In this document: one piece after another, positions 58,176-64,000 of the stretch
Layout of the letters: each line of letters starts with the position of its first letter
Position numbering within the stretch: the first letter of the stretch is position 1
Source of the DNA: Jiella marina
GTDB lineage: Bacteria; Pseudomonadota; Alphaproteobacteria; Rhizobiales; Rhizobiaceae
DNA length: 64,000 nt
Assembly: GCF_024359545.1 (NCBI RefSeq)
Contig: NZ_JAKQZG010000009.1
Span: 1 to 64,000, forward strand
Direction: 5' to 3'
The notes under the pieces: model-generated
What the model saw: only the letters and a program-made list of their open reading frames with translations
What the model was told of the DNA's origin: nothing
The model's database searches: none
Translations under genes and position numbers: made by a program

Positions 58176-58898
58176 TCAGGTCACAACAGGCTCTGCCGTC
58201 TGAAGATAGGTTCCGTCAAAGGACGAAAACTCCCGCAAGCCTTCGAGATCGAGAATGGTCAGTCGGCGCTTGCGCAGAGAGATCAGGCCGCGTTGCCGCA
58301 ATTCAGCCAGCGAACGATTGGTCTGAACCACCGAAAGGCCGAAGAGGTCGCTCAGGGCGCTCTGCGTCACAGGCATGTCGTAACTCAGCCCATCGACGCG
58401 GCCGGCCATCGCCAGGCGCAGATGAAACTCGCAGAAGACATGCCCGAGGCGCTCGGTCGCCAACCGACGCCCGAGGCTGATCATATGCTCGCGCTCGATG
58501 GCGGTCATGGCGAGCAGGTCCCACCACAAGGCCTCTTCGATACGAGGGTGTTCACGAGCGGCCCTTCTGATTGCGGAGAGCGGGATGCGGGCGAAGACCA
58601 CCGGCGTCAGGGTGGCAAGCGCATGATCCATGAAACGCGGAAGCACGCCGAACGGCTCACAAAGATCTCCCGGCAGAAAGATCGAAGTGTTCAGTCGCTT
58701 GCCGTCCGGAAGCACCTTGTATCGGCAGGCCCAACCATCGAGAATCAGGATGATCGAATGCGGCTCGGTACCTTCGGCAACGATGTCTCTTCCCGCCTCC
58801 GCGCGCTGGGTCCGCCGCGCAAGTTCGATCAGGATCCGTTCGTCGGCATCGGCCAGTTGCGCCCCGTGCCGAGCTTCTTGAGGAAGGGTTGGACCCAT
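58176..58898 (-). CDS. Crp/Fnr family transcription regulator
   Basis: A 240-residue regulator: cyclic-nucleotide-binding fold (about 25-130, with SIILILDGWACRYKVLPDGK) and C-terminal winged helix (TQSALSDLFGLSVVQTNRSL). No FNR-type N-terminal cysteine cluster is seen. Crp/Fnr genes next to HWE kinases are common in alphaproteobacteria. I chose the ATG at 58898; the frame is open to 58991 and the start is not firm. Rightmost gene of the island. Confidence 0.87.
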   Translation of the reverse strand: MGPTLPQEARHGAQLADADERILIELARRTQRAEAGRDIVAEGTEPHSIILILDGWACRYKVLPDGKRLNTSIFLPGDLCEPFGVLPRFMDHALATLTPVVFARIPLSAIRRAAREHPRIEEALWWDLLAMTAIEREHMISLGRRLATERLGHVFCEFHLRLAMAGRVDGLSYDMPVTQSALSDLFGLSVVQTNRSLAELRQRGLISLRKRRLTILDLEGLREFSSFDGTYLQTAEPVVT

Positions 58899-59071
58899 AC
58901 AGGACTGTTGAGAGGGAAAGTCAAACCATGTTGCCCGCCCCCGGATGTTACCACGTGCCAGGCACGAAGTGTTTCCACCGCAGGGTTCCAAGCGGCCTCG
59001 TTTCTACTCAGGTTATTTGCGCCAGTATAGCACCAATAACTCTTGCGCTCATTAACCTATGAAAAGGCCAA

Positions 59072-59088
59072 CCCCCTCAGCTCCATCA
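59072..59088. repeat. attR-like repeat of tRNA-Ala 3' end
   Basis: CCCCCTCAGCTCCA then TCA, matching the tRNA-Ala 3' end at 49668-49684 except one base. It lies in an AT-rich spacer between the Crp/Fnr gene and the penicillin-binding protein gene. Confidence 0.7.
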
Positions 59089-59160
59089 GACCTTCTCCAT
59101 CAAACCGAGATTCCGACGACCAGATCCGACGCGGCACGCTCTGCACGCAGGCTGCTGCGG

Positions 59161-60357
59161 CTATAGCTCGCGCTCAAGGGCATTGAGCAGGCGGAATCGC
59201 AGCTTGCCGGTGTTGCCGCCGAGCGAGATCACGAAGGGCACGTCTCCGTGCCTGGAGGTTCTGACGTAACCCGCCAGGGTCTTCACATTCGAGATCGTGC
59301 CGGTCTTGTAGCGCGAGCCGCGTCGCGTCTTGCGGAGCAGATCGGCATGAGGCGCGAAGTCCTGAAGCATACGGGCCAGGCCGCGGGTGGTGAAGCGATT
59401 GTCGCGGCTGATGCCCGAGCCCTCGACGAGATGGATTCCGTCGGCAAGCTCATGCTCGGCGAAAATCTTGCGGGCGACGGCGAGCGATTTTTCGAGGCTC
59501 ACCGGCCCGCCCCGGCGATGGGCGCCGATCTCCAGAAAGATCTGGTTGGCGATGTAGTTGTTCGAGCCGAGCAGCATCTGCGAAATGATCCCGGAAAGCG
59601 GACGCGACTGGCGGTGCACGTGAACCGGATCGAACCCTTCGGGCACGGAGCCGACCGAAACCTCGCCTTCCATCGTCCCACCTTCACGCTCGATGAAGGC
59701 GGCAAGAAGCTCTCCGGCATAGCGCAGGCCCACCTCGGGATCTTCCTGGGCGAGGCTGATGCGGCCCCGTCCGCTCCGCGGTCCCCGTGCCCGGAACTGG
59801 CTGATCGCCAGCGGCGTGATCGGCGTCTGCTCCTCGGCCGAGCGAACGGTCTTGCCGCGGCGCAGGGCGTGGATCGTATTGAAATTCACGGCAAAGGCCG
59901 CGTTGAGGGCGTCATAGGCCTCGCCCGTGTCCTCAATGCCGGGAATGCGCAGATCGTCCGGATAATAGCTCGCGTCGACGACGAGGCCGGTGAGCGGCTC
60001 CTCGCCCACGGCTGCGACGAGATCGGGCGAAAGCAGCGCCAGCTCCTCCGATACCAGGAAGGGATCGCCGCCGCCGCGCACATAGAGCACCCGCTCCTCG
60101 TCCAGATAGAACCGGGTCTCGAAGCGATAATCCGGCCCCAGAACCTCCATCGCCAGCCAGGCGGTAACGAGCTTGGCGACGGAAGCCGGCACGAAGGACC
60201 GGTCCGCATTCTGTGCGACCAGTTCGTTGCCCTCCTCGTCGAGCACGAGAACCAGCCCCGAGGGCGCGAGGGCGGCGATCGTCTCCTTCGGCCCGGCCGA
60301 GGCGGGCACGAGCAGCAGAAGCAAGGCTGAGAGGGCGGCAAGCACTCGAGGCAACAT
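59161..60357 (-). CDS. D-alanyl-D-alanine carboxypeptidase, S13 (DacB-like)
   Basis: A 398-residue penicillin-binding protein starting MLPRVLAALSALLLLLVPAS, a signal peptide. Active-site motifs: S-x-x-K in FVPASVAKLVTAW, S-x-N in LLGSNNYIANQ and K-T-G in YKTGTISNVKTLAG. The overall pattern fits class C / family S13 endopeptidases that trim peptidoglycan. It lies just outside the island repeat. Confidence 0.88.
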   Translation of the reverse strand: MLPRVLAALSALLLLLVPASAGPKETIAALAPSGLVLVLDEEGNELVAQNADRSFVPASVAKLVTAWLAMEVLGPDYRFETRFYLDEERVLYVRGGGDPFLVSEELALLSPDLVAAVGEEPLTGLVVDASYYPDDLRIPGIEDTGEAYDALNAAFAVNFNTIHALRRGKTVRSAEEQTPITPLAISQFRARGPRSGRGRISLAQEDPEVGLRYAGELLAAFIEREGGTMEGEVSVGSVPEGFDPVHVHRQSRPLSGIISQMLLGSNNYIANQIFLEIGAHRRGGPVSLEKSLAVARKIFAEHELADGIHLVEGSGISRDNRFTTRGLARMLQDFAPHADLLRKTRRGSRYKTGTISNVKTLAGYVRTSRHGDVPFVISLGGNTGKLRFRLLNALEREL

Positions 60358-60362
60358 GGGAG

Positions 60363-60962
60363 TCAGGCTCCGAAAATGTGTGCGGCGTTCGCTTTCGAGT
60401 CTATCGGCAGCGACGCCCGGCGCCAAATCCGGCCGATCGAAGCGTCGCCATTTGCGGTCCGGTCGCCGAACGGCCGGCGAAGCGGTTGGCTCGCAAGCAA
60501 TATCCGGCGTGCTGACCGAACGGCGTCTGCCGGCGAAGCGGTGAGATTATCGCGGCAGGTGACGAGGCCCTTGTGATAAGGAAAGCGTGCCCGCTGCAGC
60601 GGGTCGGGGCCGGTGAAGATCAGCCGCGTTCGAAAGGCGACCGGGCTCACCACCATCAAGAAGGGCCGCAAGCTCCGATCGCTCGGCAGGAACATCGGCC
60701 GATCCAGATAACGTCGCTCATCGCGCACCCATGACGGGATCGGCAGCCCCCACCGTCTTGCCAAGTGCTCGCCAGCTCTACCGAGAAAGGCGTCGGCCTC
60801 GGGCCTGTCCAGGAGGCGAGGTTCTGGCCGAAGCATCGCGGCCTGACGATCCTTTTCTCCATCGGCGCCGTAGAAGCTGTCCAGAAATTCGAGCAAGTGA
60901 TGATACCGGTAGGGATCCTCGACTGCCCTGGCCGCCACCTGGCTGAGCGTTTGCGGTCTCAA
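60363..60962 (-). CDS. Hypothetical partner of the broken nucleotidyltransferase
   Basis: About 199 residues. I chose a TTG at 60962, with GAGGAG 10 bases upstream inside the end of the nucleotidyltransferase pseudogene; the frame is open to 61028. LARRWGLPIPSWVRDERRYL and FRTRLIFTGPDPLQRARFP look conserved, while the last third is Arg-rich and may be degenerate. Genes of this type follow DUF6036-like nucleotidyltransferases and may form a toxin-antitoxin-like pair. The role is unknown. Confidence 0.55.
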   Translation of the reverse strand: MRPQTLSQVAARAVEDPYRYHHLLEFLDSFYGADGEKDRQAAMLRPEPRLLDRPEADAFLGRAGEHLARRWGLPIPSWVRDERRYLDRPMFLPSDRSLRPFLMVVSPVAFRTRLIFTGPDPLQRARFPYHKGLVTCRDNLTASPADAVRSARRILLASQPLRRPFGDRTANGDASIGRIWRRASLPIDSKANAAHIFGA

Positions 60963-60966
60963 GGCT

Positions 60967-61516
60967 TCAGCGCTCCTCAACGATTGAGGAGAGCCACGAG
61001 AGAACCGCCGCAGAGGGCGTCTCGCCAAGAATGGTTTCGTAGATCTCGCACAGCGCTCGCATGTCTGTCAGACCGAGATGCTACGCCAAGGATCGGGCAC
61101 GTCGAGATCGCGGTCGCCCCGATCGAGATTTTGCAGGGCCTGCAGCTTCATCACCAGGAGATAGCGAGACGACGCGAGAAGAACCCGCAGCCCAGGTTGT
61201 CCTTCGGAAGGATAGTTGCCAGCCGCCTCGAAGAGATCATCGGTCTCATGCAGGGGGGTGTACATCCCGACGGCGTTGTTGAGCCAGTTCTCATCGAGGC
61301 CCATTGCCTCCGCGACAAGGGTGATCGACGGGCGGATTGCCACCTCGTCATAGCCGTCACGAACGACGGCATCGACATCTTCGGTGCCGCGGCGCCACTC
61401 GAACTGCATCATCAGGGCACTGCCCCATAGACGGCAATTTCGACGAAGATACCCCGCCGGGCAAGATCTTCGCCGAGGAGCGTGAAAGCCTCGATCAGGC
61501 GTGCCCTGGACAGCAT
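60967..61516 (-). pseudogene. Broken DUF6036-like nucleotidyltransferase
   Basis: Frame 1 starts MLSRARLIEAFTLLGEDLA and runs to EIAVYG, then stops. The expected GGSALMMQF continues in the next frame; one G is missing from a G run (61423-61426 on the plus strand). That second frame encodes GTEDVDAVVRDGYDEVA and YPSEGQPGLRVLLASSRYLL, then a second shift and an in-frame TAG (61081-61083) precede the natural end HLGLTDMRALCEIYETILG. The fold is that of an AbiEii/DUF6036 nucleotidyltransferase, often a toxin-antitoxin component. Several lesions point to true decay rather than one sequencing error. Confidence 0.8.
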
Positions 61517-61527
61517 GGAAAGGCCAC

Positions 61528-62016
61528 CTATCCCGGATGCTTGTGGATCGGGTCGACCCAATACACCTCTTCCGGCTTTTCGACCGGATCGACATCGGTG
61601 ATGTTGACCACCACCGCCTCATTGTCGGAGCGCACCAGCACGCATTCCAGCGGCGCGGCCGGATCGGCGTTGATTTCCTGATGGGGCACGAAGGGCGGCA
61701 CGAAGATGAAGTCGCCGGCCTCCGCCTCCGCGACGAATTCCAGCCGCTCGCCCCAGCGCATCCGCGCCTTGCCGCTGAGCACGAAGATCACGCTTTCGAG
61801 TTCGCCATGGTGATGCACGCCGGTCTTGGCGTCCGGCTCGATCGTCACCGTCCCCGCCCAGATCTTCTGCGCTCCGACCCGGGCATGGTTGATCGCCGCC
61901 TGGCGGAACATGCCGGGGGTCTGGGCGGTGTTGGAGTCGAGCTTGTCGCCCTTGATGACACGCACGCCGTCGTGCTTCCAGCGGGGTTCGGCGGTGTCGT
62001 GTGTGTGTTCGGTCAT
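61528..62016 (-). CDS. Cupin-domain protein
   Basis: A 162-residue protein starting MTEHTHDTAEPRWKHDGVRV after GGAGGAG. The cupin metal motif is TGVHHHGELESVIFVLSGKA, with the second motif near GDFIFVPPFVPHQ. The family includes many small-molecule enzymes and binding proteins; the substrate is unknown. It lies 11 bases upstream of the nucleotidyltransferase pseudogene. Confidence 0.85.
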   Translation of the reverse strand: MTEHTHDTAEPRWKHDGVRVIKGDKLDSNTAQTPGMFRQAAINHARVGAQKIWAGTVTIEPDAKTGVHHHGELESVIFVLSGKARMRWGERLEFVAEAEAGDFIFVPPFVPHQEINADPAAPLECVLVRSDNEAVVVNITDVDPVEKPEEVYWVDPIHKHPG

Positions 62017-62122
62017 GGTGGTGCTCCTCCCTCCGTGGTGCTGGTATCGTATCGGGAGATGTGGCGGCGCAAAAGCCCGAAGACGGGCCGGCCTCTGAGG
62101 CGTCTCCCGCCCTCTCCGCTTC

Positions 62123-62260
62123 GTCATCCTCGGCCCGCAGGGACGGGGATCCATGCCTCTGTCTTCGCACTCCGCTTCGGTGCAGAAGAGGCGCCTATCC
62201 GGCACCGAAATGCCGCTCAGCCGGCGAGGCATGGATCCCCGTGCTACGCACGAGGATGAC
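62123..62260. repeat. Palindromic element, copy A
   Basis: 138 bases with near-complementary ends: both arms share GTCATCCTCG and CGGGGATCCATGCCTC around a variable 9-11 bases. A second copy in the same orientation is at 62671-62809, so the pair flanks the GIY-YIG gene. It resembles a MITE or REP-type element. Confidence 0.75.
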
Positions 62261-62314
62261 GAAGCGGTGGGGTCTATCTCTGTTCGAAGGACCGCCGGCG
62301 GCGCCGTTGCGCGC

Positions 62315-62602
62315 CTACCATCCCCAGCCGCGGTAGAGTTCCTCCCATTGCGGGTTCATGCCCTCGATCAGCGCGATCTTCTTCGCCCGGGACCATTTCT
62401 TCAACGCCTTCTCGCGGGCGATAGCGTCGCGAATGTCGAAGTGCTCCTCGTACCAGACGAGACGCTTGCAGCCGTAGCGGCTCGTGAAACCCTTCGTGAT
62501 CTCGTTCTTGTGCTCATGGACGCGCCGTCCAAGATCCGACGTCACGCCGATATAGAGCGTGCCGTTCCTTTGACTCGCCATGATGTAGACGTGCCCGGCC
62601 AT
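62315..62602 (-). CDS. GIY-YIG nuclease family protein
   Basis: A 95-residue YhbQ-like protein. The GIY-YIG core is VYIMASQRNGTLYIGVTSDL, with Arg in LGRRVHEHKNE, YEEHFDIRDAIAREKALKKW and the C-terminal NPQWEELY. The start MAGHVYIM is preferred over an upstream in-frame ATG. It lies between two copies of a palindromic element, 54 and 68 bases away. Small GIY-YIG genes of this type are often associated with repeats in alphaproteobacteria. Confidence 0.9.
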   Translation of the reverse strand: MAGHVYIMASQRNGTLYIGVTSDLGRRVHEHKNEITKGFTSRYGCKRLVWYEEHFDIRDAIAREKALKKWSRAKKIALIEGMNPQWEELYRGWGW

Positions 62603-62670
62603 GGCGCGAGCGTTGCGTGCGGCGGTATCGCCGTCAAGGATGTTCCGCACCGACGCAACACCAACACTCC

Positions 62671-62809
62671 GTCATCCTCGACCCGCAGGGTCGGGGATCC
62701 ATGCCTCTTCGGTTCTGCTACAGATTCGGTGGAGAACAGGCACCTTTCCGATACCGAAACGCCGCTCAGCCGGCGAGGCATGGATCCCCGTGCTGCGCAC
62801 GAGGATGAC
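62671..62809. repeat. Palindromic element, copy B
   Basis: 139 bases with the same arms as copy A (62123-62260) and a partly conserved centre (CGCCGCTCAGCCGGCGAGG occurs near the right side in B, and a close match in A). Same orientation as copy A. Confidence 0.75.
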
Positions 62810-62981
62810 GACCTGAATGAGCGATACCCCAACATCCTGAGCGTGGGGTTTGTCATGAAATGAAGTCACAGGAGCTGAACGTTACCGAATAGGCATGATA
62901 GCGGCACCGGAAACGTCAAGCTCCCCTCTCGCCATTTGCAGAGATGCAGGCGGTTGGACGCCCGTCGGCGTAACGAGAGCC

Positions 62982-63188
62982 TCAGACCTCCATGAAACGG
63001 GCCTGACTGACCGGGGCCGGGACCGCGATCCCGTCTTCTGCAAGCCCATCGAGATGAAACCGGATGGCTGAGGCAATCTCGCGCTCAGCCTCCTCAAGGG
63101 TCGCAGCCGTCGCAATGCAGCCGGGAAGGTCGGGGACGTAGGCCGCATAGTTGTCACCAGCTTTTTCGATTACCACGGCGTATCGCAT
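62982..63188 (-). CDS. HicB-family antitoxin-like protein
   Basis: A 68-residue protein with the HicB partial-RNase-H fold: MRYAVVIEKAGDNYAAYVPD then LPGCIATAATLEEAEREIAS. No DNA-binding tail and no HicA toxin gene is seen on either side, so it is an orphan. Such orphans occur widely as neutral regulators or remnants. Confidence 0.85.
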   Translation of the reverse strand: MRYAVVIEKAGDNYAAYVPDLPGCIATAATLEEAEREIASAIRFHLDGLAEDGIAVPAPVSQARFMEV

Positions 63189-63223
63189 CGATCATTCCTG
63201 TCCAAGAATGGCATTGGCCCCCG

Positions 63224-63412
63224 TTAGGAATTCTCCGTATCGCGTCCATCGGGCTCCGTTGCCACGCCCTTGAACTTGCCGGGAGTCTGCTTGACCTCCA
63301 TCAACTGACCGGTGCGCTCGTCGCGCTTCTGAAAATGCCCATCAGGCCTCTGAAACTGAGTCCTGGCTGTAATTGCGCCTTTCCGATATCCCTTGCCACT
63401 GTTCGTAGCCAT
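63224..63412 (-). CDS. Small hypothetical protein
   Basis: A 62-residue basic protein starting MATNSGKGYRKGAITARTQF after GGAGAG; it ends FKGVATEPDGRDTENS. This kind of short, Gly/Lys/Arg-rich protein recurs in mobile regions, but the family has no known role. An upstream extension of the frame to 63601 lacks support. Confidence 0.65.
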   Translation of the reverse strand: MATNSGKGYRKGAITARTQFQRPDGHFQKRDERTGQLMEVKQTPGKFKGVATEPDGRDTENS

Positions 63413-63583
63413 CACATTCTCTCCATAGTTAGTCAGAGGAGAAAACTCTCTTCTAGTTGCATAGTATTCCTGTTTTGTTCCAAACTCAGTGACCGAGTGG
63501 GCTATGGGCGTAGTTTTCCACAGCTTTCGACACAGTTTGGAAAGGCGGTCTCTCGGTGGTGATAGGCCAGTCTTTTCTGCGGC

Positions 63584-63617
63584 TTTTTCCGCGCCGCCCA
63601 AGACGGCGCGGAAAAAA
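63584..63617. terminator. Strong bidirectional terminator
   Basis: TTTTTCCGCGCCG pairs with CGGCGCGGAAAAA around a 7-base loop, giving a GC stem with U tracts in both directions. It sits between two minus-strand small genes. Confidence 0.9.
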
Positions 63618-63659
63618 CCATGATTGACCGCCAGGGCTCTGGCGAGTACTCAGGAGTCA

Positions 63660-63887
63660 TCAAGACTCAGGGCAGAAGCCATGCTGTCCGAAAGGCCGAC
63701 TGAGAGGTACGAGGACATTCTCAGTCGAACCATCACTCCAGATGCGGCACTCGATCAACTGGCCATTCATTGCCCTCGTGTAGGGCTGCCGAATGCTAGC
63801 GATAACGTAACGTCTGGATGTCTTCTCCGATGTTAAGCTCCCGGTAAGTTTGCGCCGATAGATTTCGAGACTAATAATCTCGCCCAT
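63660..63887 (-). CDS. Small hypothetical protein
   Basis: A 75-residue soluble protein starting MGEIISLEIYRRKLTGSL after GGAGAAA. The start resembles a large class of short alphaproteobacterial proteins (MGEII-x-L-x2-YRRR) of unknown role. Moderate support only. Its downstream edge meets the terminator at 63584-63617. Confidence 0.5.
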   Translation of the reverse strand: MGEIISLEIYRRKLTGSLTSEKTSRRYVIASIRQPYTRAMNGQLIECRIWSDGSTENVLVPLSRPFGQHGFCPES

Positions 63888-63925
63888 AGGATTTCTCCGC
63901 TCGCTGGGGAATATTGGGGTGAGTT

Positions 63926-63967
63926 GCGCCGTGCCGATGGATCAGATCGGCGCGGCGCTTTCTTTTT
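63926..63967 (+). terminator. Rho-independent terminator with no obvious upstream gene
   Basis: GCGCCGTGCCGAT pairs with ATCGGCGCGGCGC (one G-U) around a 7-base loop, followed by TTTCTTTTT. No plus-strand gene precedes it, so it may end a small RNA or an antisense transcript starting after 63840. Confidence 0.75.
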
Positions 63968-64000
63968 GCGTATTTCACATTACTCTTCCTTTCTATGGAT

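Overview
This window reads as a GC-rich alphaproteobacterial chromosome segment, most likely from the order Hyphomicrobiales (Rhizobiales). That rests on gene order and content: rpoZ-rsh near lepB-rnc-era-recO; dapA-smpB next to a soluble lytic transglycosylase; cytochrome c beside kdsB-pheA; an arsR/aqpS/arsC/arsH arsenic operon of the Sinorhizobium type; a yej operon with two tandem solute-binding genes; bioMNY; and HWE-type histidine kinases. I cannot name the genus, and no sequence search was possible.

Layout. 1-889: two lower-GC accessory genes, one cut by the window edge. 1214-4097: an arsenic-resistance operon (regulator, two unrelated arsenate reductases, aquaglyceroporin, ArsH) with no ArsB/Acr3 pump visible. 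4266-9400: ilvD, panB-panC and an MFS carrier. 9423-16486: a housekeeping block on the minus strand (rpoZ, rsh, a DUF2062 gene, lepB, rnc, era, recO). 16816-25463: an NYN-domain protein, uracil-DNA glycosylase, smpB, dapA, lytic transglycosylase, alpha/beta hydrolase, pheA and kdsB. 25652-41646: a two-domain membrane cytochrome c, the yejA-yejA-yejB-yejE-yejF-nudix-reductase operon, bioY-bioM-bioN, and an ABC importer of unknown substrate. 41938-49434: aroC, an acetylpolyamine/HDAC-family deacetylase, xseB, dxs, ppa, a DUF1127 mini-gene, DUF167 and YggT genes.

Accessory end. A tRNA-Ala (anticodon CGC) at 49609-49684 is followed by a 9.4 kb segment that ends at 59072-59088 in a near-exact copy of the tRNA 3' end. 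This is the signature of an integrated genomic island. It holds a frameshifted serine recombinase, a periplasmic ClpP-fold protein with a WGR-like stub behind it, a large PAS/GAF histidine kinase whose ATPase half sits in another frame, a single-domain response regulator, a second small HWE kinase and a Crp/Fnr regulator. No intact integrase is visible. Beyond it lie an S13-type penicillin-binding protein and a patch of degenerate or toxin-antitoxin-like genes: a multiply broken nucleotidyltransferase, an orphan HicB, and a GIY-YIG nuclease flanked by two related 138-139 bp palindromic elements.

The most unusual signals are the tRNA-bounded island, the kinase split at a GTGA overlap, the palindrome/GIY-YIG/palindrome unit, and two precise small indels (a 4-bp duplication and a one-base G-run loss) that break accessory genes.
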